Positions 17,001-24,486 of a stretch of DNA of 64,000 nucleotides are shown one piece after another. The DNA lies in contig NC_008027.1 in assembly GCF_000026105.1 (NCBI RefSeq), positions 2,062,001 through 2,126,000 of the forward strand, given 5' to 3'. Each line of letters opens with the position of its first letter. The first letter of the stretch is position 1. Origin of the DNA: Pseudomonas entomophila L48 (GTDB lineage: Bacteria; Pseudomonadota; Gammaproteobacteria; Pseudomonadales; Pseudomonadaceae). The position numbers and the translations under genes were made by a program. The notes below the pieces were generated by a model. That model did no database searches. It was not told the origin of the DNA and saw nothing but the letters and a program-made list of their open reading frames with translations.

Positions 17001-19225
17001 GCATGACGGTGATGCGTCGGGCAATGACCATCAAGGCTATTGCAGGGCGGCACAAATACCTGAACGAAGACTACCAGCGCCTTGACGAGCACTACCGCGA
17101 GAAACGCATCCAGGTGCACGTGATGCGCGAGTACGCCGAGCTGGCGCTGCAGGAGCCGCCTTTGGCGCAGGCGTTGGTCGCCGACTACTTCTCGCTGAGC
17201 AAGGAGCGTTTCCTGGCACGTCACTTCACGGGCCGCGAGGGCGTGCTCAAGTACGCCACCAGCGAGGCTTCCTGGCAGAAGATCGTCGAGGACCTGAGCC
17301 CGGCCCAGCGCGATATCGTCACCAATGAACACGACAACAACTGCCTGGTACTCGCGGGGCCGGGGTCGGGCAAGACGCGGGTGATCGTGCACCGTATCGC
17401 CTACCTGCTGCGGGTAAGACGAGTGCCGTCATCTGCCGTGGTGGCACTGACGTTCAACCGGCATGCCGCTAACGAAATTCGCAAGCGCTTGCGCACGCTG
17501 GTGGGCGCCGACGCCCGTGGGGTCAGCGTGATGACCTACCACAGCCTGGCCATGCGTCTGACCGGCACACGCTTCCAACGTGGCCAGCAGGTTGACGAAG
17601 CGGTGCTCAAGGGCTTGATGGAGGAGGCGGTGAAGTTGCTGGAGGGGCCGTCGTTGGTGGAGGGTGAAGACACCGAGGGTGGCGACAGGGAGCAAGAGCA
17701 GCAAGATCGCCAGGAGGATCAGGACAACCTGCGTGCACTGCTGCTGCGCGGCTACCGTCATATCCTGGTGGACGAGTATCAGGATATCGACGAGTTGCAG
17801 TATCGGCTGGTCAGCGCCCTGGCCGATCGGGGCTCCAGCGAGGAGGGCCGGCCTTGCATCATCGGCGTGGGAGACGACGACCAGAATATCTACGCCTGGC
17901 GCGCGACCAACAACAAGTACATCGAGGAGTTCCTCACCGACTATGGCGCCCGGAGCACCTACCTGGTGGAGAACTACCGCTCCAGTGGATGCATCATCTC
18001 GGCTGCCAACCAGCTGATCGGCTTCAATGCGCAGCGGCTCAAGCAATCCCAGCCCATCACCATCGATGCCCGACGCATGGGCGATGCGCCGGGTGGTGAG
18101 TGGGAAGGCCGGGACCCGCTGCGCCGCGGGCAAGTATTACGCCTGGCCATCGACCGCAGCGACCGGGAGGTGGGCAACTGCCAGGCACAGGCGGCCATGC
18201 TCGAGCTGGAGCGTCTGCTGGCGTTGGACGAAGAAGGGTGGGAAGGTTGCGCGGTGTTGTCGCGCACTCACCACTATCTTTGGCCGGTACAGGCGTGGTG
18301 CGAGGAGCACGACATTCCTTACCACCTGGCCTCGGACAAGGACAGTGGGTTGCCGTTGGCACGCCAGCGCGCATTCGTGGCGGTGGTCGGGCTGCTGGGC
18401 AATCTGGACCTGAGCCTCACTGCCGCTCAGGCATTGGCGCGGGCGCGGGCGGTGCTGGATGAAACCTCAAGCCCGTTCTTCGAGACCGCTTTCGAGCAAC
18501 TCGAGGTCGACTTGGGCGAGGACGCGTTGCAGTGTGAACAGATCGTTGATTGGTTGTACGAGTACGCCCGTGAGATGCGTCAGCAAACTGGCAAGGGCTT
18601 GTACTTGGGCACGGTGCATTCGGCAAAGGGCCTGGAGTTTCGCCATGTGGTGCTGCTCGACGGTGGCTGGAACACCCGGGCCAAGACACTCGATGATGAG
18701 CGACGACTCTATTATGTGGGGATGACGCGTGCCGAGCAGACGCTGACGCTGTGCGAATTCACCGCCGACAACCCTTTCAGCGGGTGCCTGGCGCCGAGCA
18801 CCAGGCGAGCGGTGTTTTCTGGCCAGCACCAACCGTCGCTGGACAAGCGCTACCAGCAACTGAGTCTGAAGGATATTGACATTGACCATCCTGGGCGCAA
18901 ATCAGAGTCGCACGAGATCCATGCGGCCCTGCGCAAGCTGCGGTCTGGGATGCGGTTGAGGTTCGAGGCGGACGGTGAGCGCTACCTGTTGCTGGATGAG
19001 GCCGGTCAGGAGGTCGGCAGGACTTCGCAGTCTTTCCAGCCGGAGTTCTTGGTCGAGCAGTGTGAAGTGGCTGACATCGTGGTGCGCTCCCGTGAAGATA
19101 GCGCAGAGAAGTATCGGGATTGGATCAAGTGTGATTGCTGGGAGCTGGTTGTACCGCGGATCTCTGGGGTGCCGCGCAAGGTGCAGGCAGTAAATGACTG
19201 CACCGTCAATCTACCGCATAGGTAA
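14018..19225 (+). CDS. DEDD exonuclease-RecQ helicase-UvrD helicase fusion
   Basis: A 1735-residue fusion. Residues 8-140 look like a DEDD 3'-5' exonuclease: D13-L-E15, H69-N-L-I-G-H-D75 and D129 (NSPLADC), although Asn124 occupies the place of the general-base His. Residues ~300-700 are a RecQ-type SF2 helicase with ATGGGKS near 326, DEAHCLSKWG near 428 and the arginine-finger motif QEAGRAGRDQ near 630. A ~350-residue helical linker follows. Residues ~1090-1600 are an SF1A UvrD/Rep helicase: AGPGSGKT near 1114, DEYQD near 1251, GDDDQNIYAWR, VENYRSS, HSAKGLEF and YVGMTRAEQ. ATG 14018 is chosen over an upstream TTG because the exonuclease motif begins directly after it. A terminator follows. 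Likely role: processing or degradation of DNA structures in repair or defence. Confidence 0.88.
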   Translation: MFSIPQDKSLVVDLEVVPAKDGKPEHIFKVGALRKDQGKELECEVNKNLAQVLNKVDALAEGADYLLGHNLIGHDLRILREQAAQMTLHGLPTLDTLQLSPLAFPRNPYHRLVKDYKLVRDTLNSPLADCHLTLTLFNDQCEAFAQLHEAEPAELLCYQALLAPTQDQDAGGLFAALTGRTAVGIAEIKPLIMQQMADTDTSTHRDLKVCRARLERLLDEDLQDPALHLPLAYVLAWLRVSGGNSVLAPWVRLQFPKVGELVTELRDVPCERKDCQYCLTTHDPRHELKRYFNHSDFRREASGQSLQYLITRAGMRGKHVLAVMATGGGKSIAYQLPALNRFHRNGSLTVIVSPLQSLMKDQVDGMQARGIQCAEALNGLLTMPQRADVLEKVRLGDIGILLVSPEQFRNRALRRAIEQRQVGGWVFDEAHCLSKWGNDFRPDYLYASSYIAQYHQGRRPAPVSCFTATAKPDVLAEIREHFNAKLQVEFEVFLGSHERTNLSFEVMPCTRAEKGPRVHQLLKEYLAGSSGGAVVFVASRKSAEELATSLARQGLNCRHFHAGLKATEKQAVQSAYMQGEIQTIIATNAFGMGVDKQDIRLVVHAEIPGSLENYLQEAGRAGRDQAAAHCVLLYDPQDIETQFGLCERACLTQRDIQQILDKLRKDHDNRQGRDLVITAGEILMDGSVHTSFDADAADAETKVVTAIAWLERGKYLQREENHTQIFPARPSISHEKAEQLLRESDLHARRRAEYLAIFDYLCKATADERVNTDNLGKLTGLEPEEVEQALKTMAKLGLLRNDTRFTVMLAYGVTNPSSQLLQQMRALEKALLETLAEQAPDAPNAGWQDINVTALTAVLKARLGRKDLLPLHVLRLLRGLSPDRDDQGDRFSSFELRQLSHDYIRVRIRHKHGWEGLTEVSDTRGLIATKLLVHLLTRVTARGKRVMVEATYDELVELIEGDLDLVQRVQKKRAAYIERVLLFLHRQEVFTLNHGMTVMRRAMTIKAIAGRHKYLNEDYQRLDEHYREKRIQVHVMREYAELALQEPPLAQALVADYFSLSKERFLARHFTGREGVLKYATSEASWQKIVEDLSPAQRDIVTNEHDNNCLVLAGPGSGKTRVIVHRIAYLLRVRRVPSSAVVALTFNRHAANEIRKRLRTLVGADARGVSVMTYHSLAMRLTGTRFQRGQQVDEAVLKGLMEEAVKLLEGPSLVEGEDTEGGDREQEQQDRQEDQDNLRALLLRGYRHILVDEYQDIDELQYRLVSALADRGSSEEGRPCIIGVGDDDQNIYAWRATNNKYIEEFLTDYGARSTYLVENYRSSGCIISAANQLIGFNAQRLKQSQPITIDARRMGDAPGGEWEGRDPLRRGQVLRLAIDRSDREVGNCQAQAAMLELERLLALDEEGWEGCAVLSRTHHYLWPVQAWCEEHDIPYHLASDKDSGLPLARQRAFVAVVGLLGNLDLSLTAAQALARARAVLDETSSPFFETAFEQLEVDLGEDALQCEQIVDWLYEYAREMRQQTGKGLYLGTVHSAKGLEFRHVVLLDGGWNTRAKTLDDERRLYYVGMTRAEQTLTLCEFTADNPFSGCLAPSTRRAVFSGQHQPSLDKRYQQLSLKDIDIDHPGRKSESHEIHAALRKLRSGMRLRFEADGERYLLLDEAGQEVGRTSQSFQPEFLVEQCEVADIVVRSREDSAEKYRDWIKCDCWELVVPRISGVPRKVQAVNDCTVNLPHR

Positions 19226-19239
19226 GGCGCGTTTCGAAC

Positions 19240-19274
19240 AAGCCGCTTGTGAGTGATGTGCAAGCGGCTTTTTT
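19240..19274 (+). terminator. Rho-independent terminator of the helicase gene
   Basis: Arms AAGCCGCTTG and CAAGCGGCTT enclose an 11-base loop, followed by TTTT. The same stem sequence is used in the terminator at 13353. Confidence 0.88.
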
Positions 19275-19280
19275 GTGTGC

Positions 19281-20006
19281 TCAGCGGGTCGCCTGGAACA
19301 GGGCGTGGCAGGCCAGGGCGGTCACCGAAGCGCTGGCATGCACCAGCATCGGCACCAGCAGGCCGCCACTGGCGATGCGGGTGACAGCCAGAATGACGCC
19401 AACGGCGAACATCAGCACCAGGGTGATCAGGTTCTGGTACTGGCTGTGGATGGCGGCGAACAGCAGCGCGCTTCCAAGGATGGCGGTGTACTTGAGGAAC
19501 TGGCCGCGCTCCCAGGGCAGCAGGCGCATGAGGAAGTGGCGGAACAGCAGCTCTTCGGTCAGCGGCGGGAACAGCGCCACGCTCAGGCTGAGCAGGATGA
19601 TCTGGCGCTTATCCAGGCCATCGAAGAACGTCACCATGAACGGCTCTTCCGGTATGTCGAAGGCCTTCATGCTGGCGATGCACAGGGCGTAGGCGGCAAC
19701 GATGGCCAGGACGCCATTGAGCAACGGGCGTCTGAAGCTATGGCCTGCGAAGGTGCGCACGATGCCTTGCTTGCGGTTTTGCAGGCAGAACAGCAGGAGC
19801 AGGGCGATGCCGGCATAGCCGATGCCCAGCATAAGGGTCTGGTTGCCGAGGGTGAAAGTTGCACTTTGCAGCGCGGCCTGGATCCCCGCCAGCATGTTCC
19901 CTAGCACGTAAAGCGCGATGGCCAGCAGCAATAGGCCGATGCGTTTGAAGAGGTGGTAGTCGGGTTGGGGGGCGAATGCAGGATGGGGCGTGGTGACAGC
20001 GTGCAC
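19281..20006 (-). CDS. CPBP family intramembrane glutamic endopeptidase
   Basis: A 241-residue membrane protein of the CAAX/Abi family. Several hydrophobic helices carry the three family motifs: PLTEELLFRHFLMR (EExxxR), FAAIHSQY (conserved His) and VPMLVHASAS. The GTG at 20006 (VHAVTTPHPAF) has AAGGAC upstream; the longer frame back to 20252 encodes unlikely, basic residues. Relatives process peptides or confer bacteriocin immunity. It is convergent with the helicase gene and adjacent to the DUF4225 remnant, which may or may not be meaningful. Confidence 0.85.
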   Translation of the reverse strand: MHAVTTPHPAFAPQPDYHLFKRIGLLLLAIALYVLGNMLAGIQAALQSATFTLGNQTLMLGIGYAGIALLLLFCLQNRKQGIVRTFAGHSFRRPLLNGVLAIVAAYALCIASMKAFDIPEEPFMVTFFDGLDKRQIILLSLSVALFPPLTEELLFRHFLMRLLPWERGQFLKYTAILGSALLFAAIHSQYQNLITLVLMFAVGVILAVTRIASGGLLVPMLVHASASVTALACHALFQATR

Positions 20007-20177
20007 GGAACGGTCCTTGTCGAAGGTTGGCCGCGCATGATGATGGGCTGGGGGCGGGATATCAACGTGCGCCGTGGTGGATGCAACCTGGGATAAACAT
20101 GCCGTGTAGAAACGGGCCGGCAATTTCAGACGCAGCTGGCATACACGGCGGTGTCGAGCCCGTAGCCTGCGTGCACA

Positions 20178-20422
20178 GTGCTTCAAAAGCCCTGGGCTAT
20201 GGAGAACGTGAGGGAGATATAGCTTATCTGGGAAGTGACATGGCTTTGTCAATAGGCGTACTTTTTAGGCCTGTGCTGCGACCTGACGCTTGGCGGCTAT
20301 TCAAATACTATCGGGTGGATAAATAGGCGGCTGTCCGACAGATGAGCAAGGGCGGGGTTTTAATTGAGGGGGCAGTGAACGGAAATACGGGATACCAGCT
20401 TTATGATGAGTACAAAGAGTGA
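20178..20422 (+). pseudogene. DUF4225 C-terminal pseudogene with in-frame stop
   Basis: The frame encodes ALGYGEREGDIAYLGSD, FRPVLRPDAWRLFKYYRVDK, then TAG at 20324-20326, then AAVRQMSKGGVLIEGAVNG and the tail GNTGYQLYDEYKE. This matches the C-terminal ~80 residues of the intact protein at 42-755 along its whole length. The N-terminal two thirds, including the hydrophobic segment, is missing. The terminal TGA overlaps the next start by GTGA. Confidence 0.8.
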
Positions 20423-20685
20423 CGTGGTTTAGTTTGTGTATGCTTGTCTTGGTTGATGTTGGCGTCTCCCGTTTCTTGTGGCGGCGCTCTTTAAGTAGCA
20501 GAGTGGTTGGAGTCTTGTCTAACCTTTATGGGATGACAATGAGCGCAATTTATGTGGGGGTTTTTGGTGGGAAGGGGGTGGTGGTATTTTCATTTGATTA
20601 TGGGGCAGGCTTTGCGTGGAATTTCTATGCGGTGATGGCGGTGTGTGTGGGTATGATTATTTTTCATGTTCTCCATGTTAGATGA
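20419..20685 (+). CDS. Small membrane protein, diverged candidate immunity protein
   Basis: The product is 88 residues, starting at GTG 20419 inside the stop of the DUF4225 pseudogene. Three hydrophobic segments match the topology of the array at 752-2256, and the pattern VFSFDYGAGFAWNFYAV corresponds to VVIDYGDNFYRDLIV; the end IIFHVLHVR corresponds to LFHAWSVSVR. It is a distant paralogue about 18 kb away, kept open although its effector partner is broken. Confidence 0.62.
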   Translation: MTWFSLCMLVLVDVGVSRFLWRRSLSSRVVGVLSNLYGMTMSAIYVGVFGGKGVVVFSFDYGAGFAWNFYAVMAVCVGMIIFHVLHVR

Positions 20686-20724
20686 GTGTGGGGCGTAAAA
20701 TTTATACAGCTGGAGGGAATTTCA

Positions 20725-20802
20725 ATGTTCGAATACGTCGTTTTTGTGATCTTCAGCTTGTTGATGACTGCCTTTCATTTCTGGGCGTTAAGAATAGGGT
20801 AG
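20725..20802 (+). pseudogene. Short membrane-protein remnant or 25-residue peptide
   Basis: ATG 20725, with GGAGGG 9 bases upstream, opens a 25-codon frame: MFEYVVFVIFSLLM then TAFHFWALRIG. The start resembles the first helix of the array proteins (VFEFVLVIL) and the end resembles their last helix (FHAWSI), as if an internal deletion had fused the two. It may still be translated. The remaining sequence up to 21045 holds only a REP pair. Confidence 0.4.
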
Positions 20803-20910
20803 GGGTACCCGAATACGTGTGCTGCATGGCACCAGCTATGCCGGTGATCGCGGGGCAAGCCGGTGGTGCAGGCCGGGAAGGCTGCGTTGTCACGTGGAGA
20901 ACAGAGCCCT

Positions 20911-20997
20911 TTGTAGGAGCGGCTTCAGCCGCGATGCAGGCAACGCGGTGTCAGGCACCCGCCTTGCGGGTGATCGCGGCTAAAGCCGCTCCTACAG
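20911..20997. repeat. REP pair (GCGGCT type)
   Basis: TGTAGGAGCGGCTTCAGCCG and an inverted partner (GCGGCTAAAGCCGCTCCTAC) 36 bases apart. Confidence 0.82.
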
Positions 20998-21045
20998 AAA
21001 TCGTGAAAAATCAGATGGATACGATTATTTCGCGACCCGTATGCA

Positions 21046-21525
21046 TCACCCTTCGGCAAACTGCCGCAACCGCTCGCCATCCAACCGGTAGCGCACCCAT
21101 TCATCCTGCGGTTGCGCCCCCAGCGACTGGTAGAAACCGATTGCCGGTTCGTTCCAGTCCAGCACGCTCCACTCCAGGCGGCCACAATTGTTCGCCAGCG
21201 CCTCGCGGGCAATGTGCCGCAGCAGCTTGCGGCCAGCGCCGTCACCGCGTTGCTCGGGCGTCACGTAGAGGTCTTCCAGGTAAATGCCATTGCGCCCCAG
21301 CCAGGTGGAATAGCTGTAGAAGTACACGGCAAAGCCAATCGCCTGGCCGTTGCGCTCGCACATCAGGCTGCGCACGGTGCTGCCTTCGTCGAACAGGCTG
21401 TGCTCGATGTCGGCGAGGGTGGCCACCACTTCGTGGCGGGCGCGTTCGTAATCGGCCAGTTCGGTGATGAAGGCGAGGATCTGCTGGGCGTCGCCGCGCA
21501 CCGCAGGGCGGATGGTCAGGCTCAT
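21046..21525 (-). CDS. GNAT-family N-acetyltransferase, diamine acetyltransferase-like
   Basis: A 159-residue GNAT enzyme. The start MSLTIRPAVRGDAQQIL and the acetyl-CoA pyrophosphate loop VTPEQRGDGAGRKLLRHI (Q/R-x-x-G-x-G/A) are clear, and ECLEDLY-like beta-4 (GIYLEDLYV) and WSVLDWNEPAIGFYQSLGA match the spermidine/thialysine acetyltransferase subgroup. ATG 21525 has AAGGAAG ten bases upstream. It acetylates a small amine substrate that cannot be defined from sequence. It is divergent from the LysE gene, sharing a ~137-base promoter region. Confidence 0.85.
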   Translation of the reverse strand: MSLTIRPAVRGDAQQILAFITELADYERARHEVVATLADIEHSLFDEGSTVRSLMCERNGQAIGFAVYFYSYSTWLGRNGIYLEDLYVTPEQRGDGAGRKLLRHIAREALANNCGRLEWSVLDWNEPAIGFYQSLGAQPQDEWVRYRLDGERLRQFAEG

Positions 21526-21662
21526 GGCATGTCTTCCTTGTGAAAAGCTACGGACCGTATCAGTAATGTGTATCTGTGCATTTTTCACAAACTGTACCGG
21601 TGGAAAGCCGCCGGGCTCCGTTAGTGTGGTCACACGATAACCAGAAAACGGAAATGCCTGCC

Positions 21663-22283
21663 ATGCTTGCCTCTCTCGACCTGCTCAGCGCCTTCGTGCT
21701 GTTCGCTTTCGTCTCGTCCATCACGCCCGGCCCGAACAACACCATGTTGCTGGCCTCGGGGGTGAATTTCGGGGTGCGCCGCACCATCCCCCATGCGTTG
21801 GGGATCAGCGTCGGGTTCATGGTGCTGGTGCTGGCGGTGGGCCTGGGGCTGGGCGAGGTGTTCAAGGCCTGGCCGCCGCTGTACAGCATCCTGCGCTACG
21901 CGGGCGCCGCGTACCTGTTGTACCTGGCCTGGAAGATCGCCACCTCCGGGCCGATGTCCGGTGATACGGCCAGTGGCCGCAAACCGCTGGGCTTCTGGGG
22001 CGCGGCGGCGTTCCAGTGGGTCAACCCCAAGGCCTGGGTGATGGCGGTGGGGGCGATCACCACCTACACACCGGCCCAGGGCTATGTGTTCAACGTCATC
22101 ATCATCGCTGCGGTATTCGCCCTGGTGAACCTGCCCAGCGTGGGGATCTGGGTGATGTTCGGCAGCGCGCTGCGCAACCTGTTGCGCAACCCGCGCGCGG
22201 TGGTGCTGTTCAATGTCCTGATGGCCGTGTTGCTGGTGATTTCACTGTATCCACTGCTGTTTGTAGAATCGGCGTTTTCCTGA
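21663..22283 (+). CDS. LysE/RhtB family amino acid exporter
   Basis: A 206-residue inner-membrane exporter. The N-terminal signature ITPGPNNTMLLASGVNFG, then GAAYLLYLAWKIA and the C-terminal helix ALRNLLRNPRAVVLFN are typical. ATG 21663 is chosen because GGAA lies nine bases before it; ATG 21654 has no usable site. The substrate is unknown. It is one of three LysE-type exporters in this window. Confidence 0.88.
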   Translation: MLASLDLLSAFVLFAFVSSITPGPNNTMLLASGVNFGVRRTIPHALGISVGFMVLVLAVGLGLGEVFKAWPPLYSILRYAGAAYLLYLAWKIATSGPMSGDTASGRKPLGFWGAAAFQWVNPKAWVMAVGAITTYTPAQGYVFNVIIIAAVFALVNLPSVGIWVMFGSALRNLLRNPRAVVLFNVLMAVLLVISLYPLLFVESAFS

Positions 22284-22300
22284 AGCAATGAGTGCAGTCG

Positions 22301-23173
22301 ATGGAGTTGATTCCCTGGTCCCATGAATGCGCCGAAGGCTTCACCCTGCGGGGTTGGCGCACACCACCGAGTGGCCGGCCGCTGTTGCACTTCCTGCATG
22401 GCAATGGTTTTTGCAGCCTGGCCTACCAGCCGCTGCTGATGCGCCTGGGCGAGCATTTCGACCTGTGGCTGAGTGATGTCCAGGGCCATGGCGACAGCGA
22501 CCATGGTGGTGTGTTCCGCGGCTGGAACCGCACGGCGGCGCTGGCGGTGGAGGCATTCGCGGCCGAGCGTGGTGAATATGGCGAGGTGCCGCGGTATGCC
22601 GTGGGCCACAGTTTCGGTGGGGTGCTCACCGGGTTGATCCTGGCGGCCGAGCCTGGGTTGTTCCAGCGTGCGGTGTTGCTCGACCCGGTGCTGTTCAGCC
22701 GCGGCATGATCGGCATGATGGGGGCGGCGGCGATGGTCGGCCTGCACCGTCGCCACACCCTGGCGCGCAAGGCCGCGACCCGGCGTAGCCACTGGCCGGA
22801 CCGCGAAGCGGCGCTGGCGTCGTTGCAGGGCAGGGGGATCTTCAAGGGCTGGAGTGACGCCGCCTTGCAGGCCTACGTGGAGCATGCCATCGGCGATTGC
22901 GGCGAGGGTGTGGTACTCAAGTGCCGGCCCAGCCGCGAAGTGGAGATCTTCAGCTCGTTCCCCGAGCGCATGTGGCAGAGCCTGATGCGTATCCAGACCC
23001 CGACGCGGATTCTCTACGGTGAACACACCTACCCCTTCGTGCCGCATTCGGTGCGGCGGCTGGCCAGTCTGAATGCCCAGGTGACCGCGCAGCAAGTGGC
23101 GGGCGGGCACTGCTTCATGCAGGAAGACCCGGCCGCCGCAGCGGAGCAGGTGGTGGCGTTCCTGCAAGCGTGA
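22301..23173 (+). CDS. Alpha/beta hydrolase
   Basis: This 290-residue hydrolase follows the LysE gene by 17 bases. The oxyanion segment HFLHGNGFCSLAYQPL, the nucleophile elbow GHSFGG, an acid after the cap, and the catalytic His in GGHCFMQEDP give the full triad. An in-frame GTG at 22292 is an alternative start. Substrate unknown; the pairing with an exporter suggests an operon. Confidence 0.85.
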   Translation: MELIPWSHECAEGFTLRGWRTPPSGRPLLHFLHGNGFCSLAYQPLLMRLGEHFDLWLSDVQGHGDSDHGGVFRGWNRTAALAVEAFAAERGEYGEVPRYAVGHSFGGVLTGLILAAEPGLFQRAVLLDPVLFSRGMIGMMGAAAMVGLHRRHTLARKAATRRSHWPDREAALASLQGRGIFKGWSDAALQAYVEHAIGDCGEGVVLKCRPSREVEIFSSFPERMWQSLMRIQTPTRILYGEHTYPFVPHSVRRLASLNAQVTAQQVAGGHCFMQEDPAAAAEQVVAFLQA

Positions 23174-23192
23174 TCCCAAGTTCGGCGCAGCA

Positions 23193-23220
23193 CCTGTAGG
23201 AGCCGGCTTTGCCGGCGAAC
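23193..23220. repeat. REP element, single copy (GCCGGC type)
   Basis: CCTGTAGGAGCCGGCTTTGC followed by CGGCGAAC, in the gap before the efflux pair. Confidence 0.8.
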
Positions 23221-23349
23221 GGGGTCAGCGCGGTCAGCCCCTTCGATCAGACTGTTGTCTATTTCACGACGATTGCCTGCCGATTCGCGCGCGAACGACA
23301 GGCGCAGATTCCTTACGCTGGCGCTCCCTCAATGCGATGGAGCCCCAGC

Positions 23350-24486
23350 ATGAACCAGGCGGTCAGCCCAGACCCACAGCCCACCCTCGAACAATCCCTT
23401 GCCCGGCGTCGACAACGCTGGCTGCGCTTCGGCCTGGCCGGCGCAGTCGGCCTGTCGCTGCTGGCCTATGGCGGCTACTGGTGGCTGGACGGGCGTTTCC
23501 TGGAGCAGACCGACGACGCCTATGTGCGCGCCGACTGGGCGCCGATCAGCGCGCGGGTCAGCGGCTATGTGGCCGAGGTGGCGGTGGCCGACAATGCCAC
23601 GGTCAAGGCTGGCGACCTGCTGGTGCGCCTGGACCCACGCGACTTCCACGATCGCCTGCGCAAGGCCGAGGCGCGCCTGGCGGTGAGCGAGGCGGCCGTG
23701 CAGGTGCAGCGCATGCGCTTGCACACCTTCGCCGCCGAACAGGACGAGCAGGTCCAGGCCATCGCCCGCGCTGAAGCCGAGCGCGGCGGCAGCCGGGGCG
23801 AGGCGCAACGCGCCGCGGCGGACTGGCAACGCTACCAACGCCTGGCCGAATGGCAGGCAGCCAGCGTGCAGCGCATGGAACAGGCCCGCGCCACAAGCAT
23901 CCAGGCCCACGCCCTGCAACGCGCCGCCGATGCCGAGCTTGCCCGCCAGCAAGCGCGCAAGGCGGTGCTGGCCCAGCAGGGGCGGCAACTGGAGGCCGAA
24001 CTGGTGCAGCGCGAGGCAGACCTTGACCAGGCCCGCGCCGAAGCCGCGCTGGCCCGCAGCGCCCTGGCCGACACCGAGATTCGCGCACCCTTCGATGGCG
24101 TGGTGGGGCAGCGCAAGGTGCGCCAGCAGCAGTACGTCACGCCTGGCCTGCCACTGCTGGCGGTGGTGCCGGTGGCGCAGGCCTACGTGGTCGCCAACTT
24201 CAAGGAAACCCAGCTGGCCCACCTGCGCCCGGGGCAGCCGGTCACGCTTGAGGTCGACACCTTCGGCCAGCATTGGCGGGGCACGGTGGACAGCCTGTCG
24301 CCGGGCTCCGGCGCGGTGTTCGCCTTGCTGCCGCCGGACAACGCCACCGGCAACTTCACCAAGATCGTCCAGCGCTTCCCGGTGCGCATCCATCTCGATC
24401 CACCAGCCGACGACGCGCCTGGGTTGCTGCCTGGCATGTCGGTGATCGCTACCGTGGATACCCGGCAGGCACGCCATGAGCGCTGA
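23350..24486 (+). CDS. HlyD/EmrA-family membrane fusion protein
   Basis: A 378-residue periplasmic adaptor with one N-terminal membrane helix (residues ~25-47, AGAVGLSLLAYGGYWW). The lipoyl half-motif DDAYVRADWAPISARVSGYV and its partner AEVAVADNATVKAGDLLVRLD are followed by a long coiled coil (residues ~100-250) and the second lipoyl/beta-barrel region IRAPFDGVVGQRKV. ATG 23350 has GGAG eight bases upstream. It overlaps the following MFS gene by 11 bases; together they form an EmrAB-type drug efflux pair that needs an outer-membrane TolC from elsewhere. Confidence 0.88.
   Translation: MNQAVSPDPQPTLEQSLARRRQRWLRFGLAGAVGLSLLAYGGYWWLDGRFLEQTDDAYVRADWAPISARVSGYVAEVAVADNATVKAGDLLVRLDPRDFHDRLRKAEARLAVSEAAVQVQRMRLHTFAAEQDEQVQAIARAEAERGGSRGEAQRAAADWQRYQRLAEWQAASVQRMEQARATSIQAHALQRAADAELARQQARKAVLAQQGRQLEAELVQREADLDQARAEAALARSALADTEIRAPFDGVVGQRKVRQQQYVTPGLPLLAVVPVAQAYVVANFKETQLAHLRPGQPVTLEVDTFGQHWRGTVDSLSPGSGAVFALLPPDNATGNFTKIVQRFPVRIHLDPPADDAPGLLPGMSVIATVDTRQARHER

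Noticed and set aside
19281..20802. A prophage or integrative element spanning the helicase, protease and DUF4225 remnant
   Set aside because: No integrase, attachment-site repeat, tRNA gene or phage structural gene is visible.
21540..21662. MocR-type binding site upstream of the LysE gene (CTGTACC-like)
   Set aside because: Only one partial match (AACTGTACC) and a 4-base dyad (TGTG/CACA) are seen; not enough to support a site.
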